From contig OY540809.1 in assembly GCA_961205875.1 (NCBI GenBank), positions 28,222,267 to 28,286,266 of the forward strand: DNA of 64,000 bases. The letters are read 5' to 3'. The notes under the pieces are model-generated. The model saw only the letters and a program-made list of their open reading frames with translations. It did not search any database and was not told the origin of the DNA. Origin of the DNA: Sialis fuliginosa. Lineage: Eukaryota; Arthropoda; Insecta; Megaloptera; Sialidae. Both the position numbers and the translations under genes were made by a program. The stretch's first letter is position 1. Every line of letters begins with the position of its first letter. Shown here piece after piece: positions 23,292 through 36,250 of the stretch.

Positions 23292-25596
23292 CAGGATGAG
23301 TAAATAATATAAAATATTGCTCATATTTTCTAAAATAATCATTATATTATTTAAAAAAAAGTTTTTAGAGAAATTATTTTCTATATAATGCTAATCTTCA
23401 AAAAAAATTGATGCCATCATTGCTATTAGTTACATTACTATTACTTGATTGTATGAATAGATCTTATTTATTTATCTCAGATCATATTAACTGCAAATTA
23501 TTTGTTGAAAAATGACTGAAACTTGCAAAAAAAAGGTAATACTTTATAAAATGTAATGTCCGGTATTATAAAAGAGCTAGCAAATTTGTTAGCTAGCAAG
23601 CACTTTCAAATGAGATATCAAACTTATATGACAGTTCTTTTGGAGTTTGTTGATGACTTTGACAAGTTTCGCGCATGCGTTGTAGGTAAATACCAACGGT
23701 ATTAAAACAGTGGTGATATAATGAAAATTATTTTGTACAGTGAAATGCCAACTGTGTTATAATTAGGGGTGTACCGGAATTTACGATTTTATTCCGGTTC
23801 CGGTTCCGGCCGGAACTAGACAATTCCGGCCGAACCCCGCCGGAATTTTTAATTTTATTTCTACATTCTACTATTGTATTACCTAAATTTAAGTCCTAGT
23901 CAAAGTTATACTTTAGTTCCACTTATTGTTAATCTGAAAACTGTACACAAAAATGAATATTGTAAACATTTTTTATAAAATTATTGATGGCAATGATGCA
24001 GATATCATAGGTATAATAGTTTATGGCATTTCAAGCCAAGTTTATTATAGATATAACCATTTTCAAATCAAAATTAACCTTTTTAAAACTGTTTCGTTTA
24101 ACAAAGCCTCCAGTATATGCTTTTATAACTCGTTTGAAAAATAGACTTGAATATTTATATGACATGTTAGTGGTATTTTTTAAAACTAATATAAAAAAGA
24201 ACAAAAATTGTAATACTTTGATATTTCATATATTTAACATAGGTATTAATAATTGCTCTCTTTGCGTATAACTTGCTCCTCTCTTTTATCGCTTGTGACA
24301 TTTCTGTGTATTAATGAATATTTTTTGGATGATCAAATGCACAATTTATATCCAAAATTAATTATATTGACATAAACCAAGGTTTAATTACCTAGATGAT
24401 AAGATAGACCTGTGAGATCGACGTAAAATTCAGGTTCAACTTAAGACTAAGGAACACTTAGATAAGGAACAGAAATAAGTTTTAGTAGTGAGACCGGGTA
24501 TAAGAGATTCTCAAATAACAGTATTTTTGTAAAAAAAAAAAAAACATTAATATAATTTTATATTTTATTTTTAATGGAAATAAAAACATAAAAAAAAACA
24601 ATTTTTTTACTTTATATTTTAGAAATATTTAATTAAAATGATAACATTAATTAACCATCATAAAATAAATTTTTAGTAATACAAGATATGTAGTAAATAT
24701 GTTATTTAATTATTGATCTTTTTTGGAAAAATAATAGTTGTTGCCCATTTATGGGTAGTATTTTAGATATATTTAATTATTTCTAAATATCTGATTTACC
24801 ACCTTCGATTTTATCCTTTTATAATTTATAATCGAAAAGAACGTATGATAAACATTTTATTAGTATTAGTAACAACAATTTTGTAGTATGTAATATACCT
24901 CATTCCTATACTATTTAAAATAATTAATTGTATTGATATAAAACGTAACCTATGTATAAAACATTTTTATTTATATTCTTTATTTGTTAATACTTCATAC
25001 AGAATTTTTTTGAAAAAATTCCGGTTCCAGCCGGATTTTTTTCGTGAATTCCGGTAATTCCGGTTCCGGCCGGAACTCAAAATTTCAGTTCTGGTACACC
25101 CCTAGTTACAATTAGTTGAAATGTCACTGCTCTAAATTCCATAGCTAATTTATAGATACTAGTACAGAATTAATACCCCATTTGAAAGTGCTTGCTAGCT
25201 AGCAAATTTACCGGACAGTTTCTTTTAGAAAAAGTATAGGTATAGATGTGTTTGGACAACAATGGACATCATTTTGAACATTTGGTTAATTAATTTATTT
25301 GGTCGCTAGATTTTTTTGTTTTACGAGTTTCAGTCATTTTTCAAGGTTGACTTGGTTAAGTTGCAATTAATGTGATCCAAGATTAATTTTTTTTTTTTAT
25401 AGGGTTGTATGCAAAAAATTAAGATCTATCATAGAATTAATAAAAAATATATGTTGTCATTTAAAAAAACAGATTTGGATGATAGCTACATTTTTTTAAG
25501 ATTAGCATTACAAAGGAAATAATTTTTCTAACATCTTTTACTAAAACATTTTTTTAAGAAAATATGAGCAATATTCCATATATTTTACTCATCCTG
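23292..25596. mobile_element. TA-flanked foldback element split by a hAT MITE
   Basis: CAGGATGAGTAAA at the left and TTTACTCATCCTG at the right are flanked by TATA. The arms (23292-23763 and 25105-25596) are diverged reverse complements, with shared landmarks AATATTGCTCATATTTTCT, AATGCTAATCTT, AAAAATGACTGAAACT and TAGCAAGCACTTTCAAATG. The terminal CAGGATGA is the same as in the element at 589. A complete hAT MITE (23764-25104) sits at the centre. Without it the foldback is about 960 bp. Confidence 0.8.
23764..25104. mobile_element. hAT MITE, H1 family (TAGGGGTGTACCGGAAT ends)
   Basis: The left end TAGGGGTGTACCGGAATT and right end CTGGTACACCCCTA continue into CCGGTTCCGG-rich inverted repeats. 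The flanks GTTATAAT (23756-23763) and GTTACAAT (25105-25112) agree at 7 of 8 positions, an old 8-bp hAT target duplication. It belongs with 45062-47536 and 20166-20880 by its ends, but its body lacks the nested TA element seen in those two. Frames at 23953-24271 show no transposase motif. Confidence 0.85.
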
Positions 25597-25599
25597 TAT

Positions 25600-26798
25600 A
25601 CATAGATTTGAAGATGCAAGACAAGTTATCGCTGAATTTGTATAAGTATACCAAAAAAAAAAAAAATAAATAGACTACAAAATGTCAAAAAATTAGTCAA
25701 TTTGACCGCACTCACCATTTCCAATATGGAGTATGCGGAGTCATTCTCACTTTAAAGTATTTCTTATAAAAAAGGAGACAAAAACTCATATAATATTTCA
25801 ATAAAAACTTGAAAATGGTCTATTGTTATTTTATGAAATGTATGAAATTTCTAGAGCTTAAAAATTATACCGTCATATAATAAAAATATAAAATATTCGT
25901 ATGTATAATTAAAGAACCTTTCTCAATTGAATCACTTCAGTGTTCCATTTTATATTTCAATGTATTTTATTATTTTTACATACTTAAATAAAAGATTTTT
26001 ATATGTTTTATTCCTCGCAGACAAATAATTTCATTCCTATATAGATTGTAATATTGTAATCCCGTCATAATTTAAATTCGACTCAAGCAAGCAACAGTTT
26101 CTTTTGTAAAACATAAATCTACTGTAATATATTTTATCCGTTTATAGAATTGCATATAATTGAATACTCGTTTCACAAAGGAGTACAATCTAATAAAAGT
26201 GGAAATTTTAAAAATAAACAGAATTGAAGAAGAAATTAAATTGCTGTTTGTGAATGTTTCTTTTAACAACATTACAACAAATGATAATATTGTATTATAA
26301 AAATGTTTTCTACCCATACAGCAAAATGTTCAAATTGTTGCATATAATACATTATAATTGTATTGCATACGAAATACTCCGCGTTATGTTTTGTAATGTT
26401 TTATGTTTATTTGTTTTCGATGTTTTAAAACGTCTTTTTGTTTGTCTAACGCTTGGAGACGAAGAATTAGTATGCAGGCTTAAAAACTTTGTTGTTGCTT
26501 ACAGTTATCTAGCGTGGTGTCTCTTTTGTGAAGACGTTTGTAAGGAACAAGTTTTGATTTATATAAGTTGTAAAGATTTAAATGGATTTTTATAAGGGTA
26601 TTATCAAATTAAAGAACGTCTTATTAAAATTGAGATTTTATTTTATAACGTTGACAATAACAACAAACAAAGTGAAAATAAGTTATCAAAAGTTAATTAT
26701 AACAAAATTTATAAAATTAAAAAACATTTTTGTTTGTACTTATATCAAATATTATAAAAATGTATTATTTTATTAATATTATTTATTTCAAGCATTAT
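25600..26798. other. Intergenic, no convincing gene
   Basis: A 113-codon frame (26254-26595, +) is the longest here. It is rich in Leu, Phe, Cys and Val, as AT-rich chance frames are, and has no recognised domain. It is left unannotated. Confidence 0.35.
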
Positions 26799-27145
26799 AA
26801 AATATAATACTAATATTATTAATGCAAAAGTACCTCAGTCTCTCTGTCTGTTTATTACCTTTTCACGGCTAAATCGTTGAACTGATCTTTATGAAATTTG
26901 GCAGGGAGATAGCTTGCATCCTGAAGAAGGGCATAGTCTACTTTGTATCCGGAAAATGTATTAGATAAAAAAAGGGAATGTGACATTTGTACACGCGACC
27001 TGTTTTATCGACTATCATAACATAAATCTCTATTACTTAACTTTATTTTTCTTCTTTATGAGTTTATGTTCTCATTTTGCTTCTACCTAACCTTAATTCT
27101 ACGTGAACAAAATCACGCCATATGGGTTCCGAAGTACGTACTACG
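26799..27145 (+). mobile_element. Helitron-like repeat, copy 2 (3'-truncated)
   Basis: It matches 8699-9085: a TACTAATATTATTAATGC start, the internal CTGATCTTTATGAAATTTGG and ACTTTGTATCCGGAAAATGT, and the downstream ACGTGAACAAAATCACG block. The 3' end is replaced by the R2 repeat that follows. Confidence 0.5.
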
Positions 27146-27159
27146 TGGAATATGTCAAG

Positions 27160-27755
27160 TTCTACTAATTGATATCTTCATTTTGACACCCCACTTGCCT
27201 AGATATCAAATAAAAAATTATATGACGCCCCTCCCTATTATTCCAAAATTTAAAATTATATTGTTGACTTTCGTATTTGTCGTTGGTTGTCCCACCAAAG
27301 CCTCGATACCAAATTTTTTTCGAATTTTTTGAGCCAGTAGTTACCGAGCTAGAGGGGGTGGGACAAAATAAAATACTGCTTTTAGCCCCCTTCATTGCCA
27401 TTTTTAAGTTAGAAAAATAAATAAAAAATAGAGTCAAATTCTTCTGATTGAGATCTACATTTTGATACCCCACACCTCTTGGTATACAATTTTTTTTATT
27501 TGCTTTAAAGCCCTCTGCAGGACCCATTTTTTTAATAGGGTCAAATTCTAGCTTTAGCTCCTTAGTGCCCCTCCCCCTGAATTTTTTTTTTCAATATATT
27601 TGTAAATCTTTTATTAGAAGGCGTCATTTTACATGTTCAGTAAAAATTTCAAGTTTCTATCTTATATAGTTTATGAACTATTTAGCTTTGAGTAAAAGCA
27701 CGGACGGACGACAAAGTGAGATTAATAGGGTTTCTTCAGAACCCTAATAAAAATT
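27160..27755 (-). repeat. Dispersed repeat family R2, copy 2
   Basis: This is the reverse-orientation partner of 5044-5660. The element's own start is at its right edge (27755, AGGGTTCTGAAGAAACCC on the minus strand). It keeps TCAGTAAAAATTTCAAGTTT (plus strand) and the TTTGATACCCCACACC block. Frames within it on both strands are repeat sequence, not genes. Confidence 0.6.
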
Positions 27756-27765
27756 AATGTTTGTT

Positions 27766-28530
27766 TATGTGAGACTCGGAAATTACAGAATCGAATTCAT
27801 TGCAGTTTTCACCAATAGTTAGATAATTTTTCTGTGCATGTTCGTGGGTATTAATATTTTATGAAAACTCAAGATTTAACATCAAAAAGCCTAAAAAATC
27901 TTTATCAAGTCGTGTTTTGTTTCCATGATAGTCACAGCATACAACTGCCGTTTAAGAAAAACATAGTAGCCATTGAATAAAGAATTCTATAATTACGGTT
28001 TGAATATTTTATTAATTTAGGTCACTATGATCACGACTCTCAATTATTTTGTCGATCAATTTGATGATTTTTGACACATGTTAACAATTAAATATTTTGT
28101 AATATATTGATTGAAAATTTAAATATAAAGCAATATTTCACTTCCAAGGAAGGTAAAATAGTCGAAATTGATTATGATTGTTGCTAACCTATTTATTATT
28201 AGTTTTTATTTTATTTTTATACAAATTCTAAGACGGGGCCTGGCGTTTCCTGGGAATTTGAAAATAGAATTTTACACGTTTTTCTCAGTAATTGCTGAAC
28301 GAATTTTATTCAGGTTTTCACTAATGGATAGGTTAGATTTAGGTGTATAATTTATTTGTAGATATTTTGTGTTTTCATGAAGTCGGAAAAAAAAACAATG
28401 CGCGGTGAACCGTGTGTTGTGGGCATGTTGGGTAGACATGTTGGGTGGACATGTTAGGTCGGTACGTAGAATATTTTAGGTTGCTATGATTTTGTGAATA
28501 TTATAACATCGGGTCCAATGCGCTAGTATG
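27766..28530 (+). repeat. Dispersed repeat family R1, copy 3 (longest)
   Basis: It aligns with 3391-3965 from the first landmark to the GGGTCCAATGCGCT end and has about 190 extra bases. A small internal tandem of CATGTTGGGTGGA-type units occurs near 28425-28455. Confidence 0.6.
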
Positions 28531-28544
28531 TATAATAATAAAAA

Positions 28545-29325
28545 CAACATTTTCAAACTGAACCATAATAATATGTTAAACAAATTTATAAATATGTTTA
28601 CATGTAAGCAATCAGTTTGAGGAGAACAAAAGCTATTGTGAAATATTTCTTTAATTATCCAAACTAATTACAAAATATCGCTATAAATTTATCAAACGAA
28701 TATGAAATCAGTATGGTAAATATGGCGTTTGTAATGTAGATTGCAAAGTTCCTCTAATGAATTATCAGAAACATAAAATTAATTATTAAATAATTGTTAA
28801 TGTATGAGTTTGTCAAAGCTTTTAACAATAAATTTTTAATTATCATTTTAATATACTTTAATTATTGTACTGCTTTTATTTATCGGCGTTATATTGATAT
28901 GCATGAAGCCAATATTCAAAATATTCAATTGACTAAAAAATTATTAACTAAATAATGGAAATATTCAAGTTAAAAAAAAAATCTGTTCATAAACTAAAAA
29001 TTAAGAAACACATCAGTAGGTAATAAAAGTTTTAGAGAATAATATTTTACAAAATCCCAGATATAGCAGACCCTTGCAAGTTTAACCATTTGAAAGATAT
29101 TTAATTTTAAAGTGTCGTTGTAACTACATTTTATTTTAAATTTATGTAGACAGCAGGCCCTAGAAATTAACCAAGTGAAGAGAAATAAGTCATAAAGTAG
29201 AACATTTTTAATATAATTGAAGTACTAAAACTAAGAACTAAACTTAGATACTGTAGGTACAATACATCTTAATTGCTATCCATCAAAAAATAGTTCAAAG
29301 TTTTCTTTTTTTTTATACATAGTAT
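28545..29325. other. Intergenic, no gene seen
   Basis: AT-rich; no supported feature. Confidence 0.35.
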
Positions 29326-29330
29326 AAAAA

Positions 29331-29625
29331 TAAGTCTCTCGCCGCGTCTCTCTGTCTGTCCGTGCACAATTTTCTCAGTAACTATTGAACGGATTTTATT
29401 CCATTTTTACTAATGGATAGTGATTCACGAGGACGATTTAGTTGTACCTATAATTTGTGAATGTTTTTTGTAAATTTTTTGGAAAAAAATTCGTCGAAGT
29501 TTCTTCGCGTGTGCTGCGTAAATAGTTAGCGATAAGTGAAAATAATGTTTAATAGGTTTATTACAAATTATATAATTTAAATCTTCAGGTAACACTCAGT
29601 CCAATTCGCTATAGAAATATATTTA
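29331..29625 (+). repeat. Dispersed repeat family R1, copy 4
   Basis: It opens with GTCTCTCGCCGCGTCTCTC and a CTGTCTGTCCGTG run, then TCTCAGTAACTATTGAACGG and AGTTAGCGATAAGTGA. The opening is probably the family's 5' region that the shorter copy at 17835 lacks. Confidence 0.55.
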
Positions 29626-29629
29626 TATT

Positions 29630-30255
29630 ATTTAACTTTTTCAAAAAAAGCAAAAATTTTTTGAACGTATATTTGAAAAAAAATATTATTTTACATGTCT
29701 GAAAAATTAAGATACATATTTTCATTTTTTAGTCATGAATCTACCAGATTTTTTCCGATATTAGAAATGATAAATTATTGCATAGAATTTTATTTAAGAT
29801 TATTCGATCGTTAGAGCAATGTATTGATAAAAGTCTAAAATTTTAATATGTATGTTATTTATGAATACTTCATATATTTTACTAATTAAAAAAAAATATT
29901 AGACGTATGGATTTTGAGTAATTGGATATTAAAAATAGAGTTTATAATACATGGTAAATGAGATAACTCGTCGTAAGTGCTTTATTTATTGAAATTCTAG
30001 ACAGAGACGTTTTAAACACTGATTATTCGAAACTTCAACTCTTTTAAATACTATAAAAATTATAAAACACACACATTCACGTGTAGTTTCAGAACCAGGT
30101 TTATTAAAAGTAATGAAATACTAGAAATATAAGATGACAGTCTTGTATTTTTAGTTGCATGCTTGTAAAGGAGCGTGAAAATATCATCCGTAAAAGTAAT
30201 AGAATGCGACTTACAAGTAAACAACGTATGCAAGTGCAACAACTACAGTCGGTGA
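29630..30255. other. Intergenic, no gene seen
   Basis: AT-rich; no supported feature. Confidence 0.35.
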
Positions 30256-30261
30256 GGCCAT

Positions 30262-30998
30262 AGTACATATTAAAGATATAGAGTATGTTTCGATATACAC
30301 TGCGACCACTGTGACTTCTGACGTCACTTGTCTATACTGGATTGTCGTTCCGTTTTAGATTTTATACTGGAAACGATGGTGAATTTTCTATAACGGAATA
30401 CTCTGCAGTATACTATACACCGCCATTTTGAAATTAATGTCAAAATGAAGACCAGATATATTTATAACGATGAAGTGGCCAGATTCATAATATTTCTATG
30501 CAGGACGTAACTTTTAATATCCTCTGAATAAATAATTCAAATATTATTTTCAAAAATGAAAATAATAGCTATTCATAAAATTTATATTGTTGCGTCAATT
30601 TGCTTAGCTATATTAGTGTATTTCAATTAAGGCTAAATTATTTATTCTTATTTATACTTACTCTTGATTATATATAACATAAATGTTATTTATTCATCTT
30701 CAAATAACCTGATAATAAAAAATACATCCAAAGTTAACCTTAAATGCATCTGTTTCTGTCAGTTGCTTTCAAATTATGATCACGTGATCGGAGTACTGTG
30801 ACCGCCGCATGTATTTAGCACCAGCACTTGCAGTAGTAAAATGGCGGCAAACAATGACGTCATTGATGTTACTAGAATACTATAACAACTGTAACAGAGC
30901 ACTGGAAGCCATAACGGGACGCAAAATCCAGTAACTGTCACCACTGGCCAGTACTCACAGTGTATATCGGAACATAGCCATAGTCTATAATATGTACT
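30262..30998. mobile_element. Foldback element with diverged arms of about 180 bp
   Basis: AGTACATATTA at the left is matched by TAATATGTACT at the right, followed inward by GTTTCGATATACACTG against CAGTGTATATCGGAAC. Further matched blocks are TGACGTCA-containing segments and CGCCATTTTG against AAAATGGCGG. The arms are eroded and no target duplication is clear. No coding content. Confidence 0.6.
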
Positions 30999-30999
30999 G

Positions 31000-31283
31000 T
31001 GAGAAAGACAATGAGTTGGGAATATAGGTATACATACATTTCCATTAGCTGTTGCACAACCTATTGTATGAAATACACTGAAGTTGCCAAATTATATTTA
31101 ATTTTTTTCTTTTAGTTATTAACAAAGTAAAAAATTCCATTAAATGTACATACACGTGTTCTGCATATAAATTCAAAACTAAATTTTTCGAAACCAATTT
31201 TTTTTTATTGAAAAAAATACGGATAGTTCACAACTTACAGGATGCTAGGCCAATAACTTTTAATAAAACATTAATTTTCTCAT
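31000..31283. other. Intergenic, no gene seen
   Basis: AT-rich; no supported feature. Confidence 0.3.
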
Positions 31284-31291
31284 ATTTCAAT

Positions 31292-32006
31292 TAGAGTTGG
31301 GCATTTTAGTTCATGACAGAGAGCGCTCCCTATAGTTCAGTGGTCTTCAATGAACAAGTTCGTTCTTCTAGTTCTTTTAGTTCATAAAAAAATTTTCGTA
31401 CTAAACGATGTCAATTTTTTGATTTAGATATATTGGATTGTTGAATTTTTAATGTATAATTAAATTGTTTAATTAGTAATTTTGTATTACTATTTTTTCA
31501 TCAAACAATAGAAATGCAAACTGCTGCAATTTTTAATTCGTTATTAGATTGTAGACAAGATCGATATTTTTAAATGTATATATTTGCAATAATTTGTTTT
31601 TTAAATCATTTATATGAAAATTATGAAACATCTTCAATGATATATTATTTATTGTATAGTTATTTAAGCAATATATTTCAATTTCATATAAAATCTGTGA
31701 CATTCTTTTGTTGATTGTCATAAAATAATACAAAAATCACGTCTTTTTGACAGGCATTGCATTCATATGAACAAAAAAAATCAATATAATACATATTTAG
31801 TAAAACAAATTCAAAATTGGTAATAAAGTATTCAAAACGTAAATTATAAAACATAAAAATCGTACAATCTCATTTTTAGAATAGTGTATTTGAAGTGTAT
31901 CGGGAACTATTGAACTAAAAGAGCGGAGCGCATACGAACTAGTTCCTCTAGTTCTCGCGTGGTAGCGCTCTTTTGAACTAGTTCGTTCGTGAACTACACA
32001 AGTTTA
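31292..32006. mobile_element. hAT-type MITE (TAGAGTTGGGCA end)
   Basis: The left end is TAGAGTTGGGCATTTTAGTT. The right end is degraded, but inside it GAACTAGTTC and GAACTAAAAGAGCG blocks mirror the GTTCATT/AGTTCTTTTAGTTC region at the left. The flanks ATTTCAAT (31284-31291) and ATTTCAAA (32007-32014) agree at 7 of 8 positions. The interior has no transposase. Confidence 0.6.
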
Positions 32007-32014
32007 ATTTCAAA

Positions 32015-33724
32015 CCACATCCTGATATGTATGTATTTATTCATTTCCACAAGACCCACTCAACAAATGACTTAACTAAATATCACATAGAATAGAATAG
32101 AACAAACAAACACATACTTAGCGGACACAAAACATAAAATGAAAACAGTCCTCAGGTTACACATTTTACGAAATCAATCGATAGCTTCTACCACATGTAA
32201 TCCGCGAGATAATTAATCTTATTCGCTCGACAAGCTGGAAGCATGAATCCAGCTTAATCCTTTCTATCCCTTTCAGACACAGTGTAATAAAACAGGTAAT
32301 CGTATAGATGCAATAAAAACACGATCAGGTGCTAAAGATTTGCTACATTGTGTTGTTTCGCGATTGTAATCGATGAGTGTATTTGCAACATGGTCCGATT
32401 AAACGTTTACAAAATTTGTAGCTAATCAGAACAAAGCGTAGGCCCGGATTTAGGAAGATTCATGTTACTATTATCTTTCACAACTTTACTCTCTTAATCT
32501 GAATCAGTGCAAAAACTTCATCAGTAAATAGAAGAATCAGTGATTTCTGGTTCATTTACTGATGAAAACAAAAAGTAGTTTATTATTCAGTAATAATGAA
32601 TTGACATCTCGCTGGGGAAATGTAATTTCAAATTAAACATAAATCATGTAATTTTCATCAAAATCAATTAATTACAGTTCGACTTTATACCACTGTAGCT
32701 GTGTAAATAATGTATAGCCAACATGGAATTGAATAGTCTATTCTCCCCTATTTCATCAGTAAAAATATATGACTGAATAAATCAGTATTCTCACTTATTC
32801 AACCTTATTTAAATAATTCAGAAAATAATAATGAAATTTTTTTTATCAAAAAGCTGGATTTTAAAGTTTTCAAACATACAGGCTTGAATATTAATAACAA
32901 ATTAAGAATTTACTAATCAAGTGTTTTGGTATAGCTAAAGTCGCATTTATACGGTTCAATTTGGTTGAAATCAATTTTTCATGTCATCAAAAATGAACCA
33001 TGTATTTCAATTAATACAGTTAAGTTTCATGAGCTATAACAAATCAATTTATTTATAAATACCTATAATTATTGACAAATAATAGTTCCAGTATATTAAC
33101 CAAAGTAAACTGTATTCACGGCTTTATCAATAAATAGTCGTTAGTATTTCCATAACTCCTAATATGATATATTTCAAACATAAATTGCCTTTTTCTCTGT
33201 CGCAAAAAATATACCACTGACTTGATTTTCCACTTAAAAGAAAGATTTTTGATTTTAAAATATTCATACCGTGTAATATTATTTAATCTTGTACAAAATC
33301 TTTTTCTTTATAATATTTTTACACTATTGACGCCACTGTATTTTCAGTTTGAAACGATAATTCCACGAACGGTATTATTAATTGTGTGTACGGTAAAGAT
33401 TTTATTTGATGCCGTCGAATTTAAATTATTGTTTTTTTCTCTTTCACGTGTTTTTGTATGGCGTTGTGTATTATATTTGATTAATGTGGAAATTTATATC
33501 CATGATTTTTAGATAACGGGTAAGGGATTAGTGTACTCTTTATAATTGCTTATATGATACATATTCCTGTATCTATATAAAATACAATAGGGAGAGTGGG
33601 ATAATCACGAATGCGGAGTAATCGCGAATTCAGTGATTTCAGTTTGTTAAAAGAGGAAAACTAATATTCTCTCTGCACTTACCGATAGTTGGGCCTACAT
33701 CTAGTAATGGACCGTTAACGTTCA
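32015..33724. other. Intergenic, no gene seen
   Basis: A 13-bp stem with 23-base loop occurs at 32518-32566 (TTCATCAGTAAAT and complement). The frame at 33222-33512 has no recognisable domain. Confidence 0.35.
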
Positions 33725-33732
33725 ATGTAGAT

Positions 33733-33981
33733 CAGCGGTCACCAAACTACGGCCCTTTAAAGATTTTCATCCAGCCCCCAACTTTTATATATAAATATTT
33801 TATGTATAAGAAATATTAATTTTATAAAATTTAGTGATTTGATGAACATATATGTATTTATGTATATTTTAATAGATATATTTCATTATAAATTTCGATA
33901 TATACTCTGCTTGCATAGCACATTGCACATATAAATAAATGTTCAATTCAGCCCGTTCCTCGAAAAGTTTGGTGACCCTTG
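33733..33981. mobile_element. hAT MITE, 249 bp, CAGCGGTCACCAAACT ends
   Basis: The ends are CAGCGGTCACCAAACT and AGTTTGGTGACCCTTG. ATGTAGAT occurs at 33725-33732 and at 33982-33989, a perfect 8-bp duplication. Its ends match those of the element at 36251, so both were probably moved by the same hAT transposase. Confidence 0.9.
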
Positions 33982-33989
33982 ATGTAGAT

Positions 33990-34360
33990 CATGCTCACAG
34001 TACAAAATAAGCTTCGTTCCATTTTTATATCATATATTATCTATTTTTTTAATTAAAATAAAAGCCATGTTATCTGATATGTAATTAATATAAATGTGAT
34101 TCAGTTATACCCAAGCAAGCCTCGATCATACAGTATTTGATATCACCCGTATTGTTTATTGTATGATCCTAACCTCAATTTATTAATAATTTTTTTTTCA
34201 AGGTCGTATAATAAATTAAATGAGTCAATTCTGAACGTTGTAAAAAAAGATTGATGAAAAATTAAACTGGAAAAAGTGCGCAGTCATTTTAAAGAAAATA
34301 ACCAAAAGAAGTTCCAAGTAAAAAAGAAAAAAAAACAAAGATGTTGATAAAGAAAATAAC
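33990..34360. other. Intergenic, no gene seen
   Basis: AT-rich; no supported feature. Confidence 0.3.
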
Positions 34361-34361
34361 T

Positions 34362-34804
34362 ATTTTTGTCTCAACCTGTGGGGCGCGCCTCCCTAGGGGG
34401 CGTGATAAAACTAAATGGGGGGCGCGAGGATATCAAGAAAAAATGAGAAAAAATATTATTAAAAAAATTATTTAATTTACTGAAAGAAAAACTATAAAAT
34501 ACATTCTAACATAATAAAAAATAAAATACATGTTTACATTTACACTGATATGTATATGTAATACACTTATTAATAGGATTGTATCAGTACTGCACAATGT
34601 ATTTAATAATTAACTTATCAATATTAAATTAAAAACAAGATTCATAATTATTAGTGGCTTCCGTGGGTCTGTCTTGCAGAATAGTTTTTCGAAAGAAAAT
34701 ACAATGCAATTAAATAGAAACTTATATTACTTACAAGTACAGCACGATTTTAGTGAAATTTATTGTATGAGAGGTCGCAAATACTAAAAGGTTGAGAAAC
34801 GCTA
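34362..34804. mobile_element. hAT-like MITE (CTCAACCTGTGGGGCGCG)
   Basis: The left side reads GTCTCAACCTGTGGGGCGCG and the right side AAAAGGTTGAGAAACGCT, matching the CAGYGTTTCTCAACCT ends of a common hAT MITE type (recalled). The outer left bases are eroded and no target duplication is found. The GGGGGCGTGATAAAACTAAA block and downstream 150 bp recur at 43774-43925. Confidence 0.6.
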
Positions 34805-34809
34805 CATTA

Positions 34810-36242
34810 GAACATTAGAAAACGAATAGTTAATAATTATTAGTGTGTTTTATTTCTGACAAATCCCATTGAAATTTTTCATATATTAAAAATTATTTAA
34901 AAAGATAATACAGAATATGTAAGTCATGTATGGTTCTCCATATATACCGATATTTAATAATGTCATTAGGAAACTATTTATAACTCTGTTACCTACTTTA
35001 CAACACCATGCCACACTCTGGTGGCCGAGTCGGGGACTTTGCATATCCCCTCTGTCGTTTCATTAGCGGCGCTCGAAATTGATCAAAAACTTTTCAGTGT
35101 CCTTACTAATTGCGGAGACATCACTCAGGGCAATTTTTTATAAGATAATGGACTTATCTAGTAAAGAGTTCTTCGCAAACAACTTAGGGGATGCCAAGTT
35201 AATGCCGTGCTGTAATTACGTAGCCTATTCTTTGATTTAAAACGAGTCGTTCATTAAGAAGACATTCTCGGCAAGTTATAGGCTGTACGTGTCAAATAAT
35301 CTTGAAAAGTTTTGACAGCGATATTATATTAAATATGTACATAGGTATAAAGACGCTGTACGTTAAAATAGTATTTTTGTGTACATAAAATTGGAGTATG
35401 CTCGCCTCGCTACACGTTATGATTGAAACGTAAAACAAAAAAAGAAACTAATGCCTTAAATATGCATATTAAAATTATTTCTAAATATTGATTTTACTTG
35501 TTTTGATTAACATACAAAAAGAAATTTGACTTTAAAAATAGTTTTTCGTATTAAAAAGCATGTTTCTGACTTTAACATGTTAAAATGGACAAAGAATATG
35601 AATGCCTATGAGAGATTATTATTAAAAAAAAAAACAAGTGAAAACTAATCGAATTTTACTGCTAGTTTTTTTAGTTATTTGTTTTTCATAATTTACAAGT
35701 ACAAAAAATGTCGTCTAGTTATCAGTCTTAATTTCTATCAAAATGAAGTATATGTATACGAGTATATTACAAAATTAATGTAAGCATGAAAAAGTTTGTA
35801 TTTGATGTATAAAAAATTATTAGTACATTGAGATCATGTTAAGCATTTGTTTTTGTTTTAATACGTTTGATTATTTAAAAAATAATATGATACTCTCAAT
35901 CGCTCATTTGACTCTTGTACTAAAGTGGTACCAACCTAAATTTTTCCGTCATAAACATTTTTAATTTTAATTTACTATTTATTATTTTGAAATTTCGCGC
36001 TCAACCCCTAACACAGCTCTACTCCACTACACAGATAGTGTAGATTGACACGTGCATACGCATACAAGCAAATATCTAACAACATTGCCAATCATCTGTG
36101 ATTCTGTTACCAAAAATTAATTATTACAAAAAATCGATGCGGTAAAATTGTTATAATTTTGTTGATATGACGGCAATTGTTTTCCGAGCTATTTAATCTA
36201 TTTTTCGAAAATTAAACTTGGTTATAAACGTATCTTTTTTCT
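34810..36242. other. Intergenic, no gene seen
   Basis: A relatively GC-rich patch at 35000-35090 contains TGGCCGAGTCGG, which looks like a tRNA A box, but no tRNA fold follows. No other feature is supported. Confidence 0.35.
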
Positions 36243-36250
36243 ATATAAAG

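Noticed and set aside
26254..26595. 113-codon open frame
   Set aside because: Amino acids are those expected from AT-rich DNA, there is no known motif, and no splice or start context supports it.
30262..30998. TGACGTCA and TGACGTCAT as CRE regulatory sites
   Set aside because: They fall inside mirrored arms of a foldback element, so the symmetry is explained by the element itself.
35008..35090. tRNA-like A box TGGCCGAGTCGG
   Set aside because: It matches the A-box consensus, but no B box, acceptor pairing or anticodon loop follows at proper spacing.
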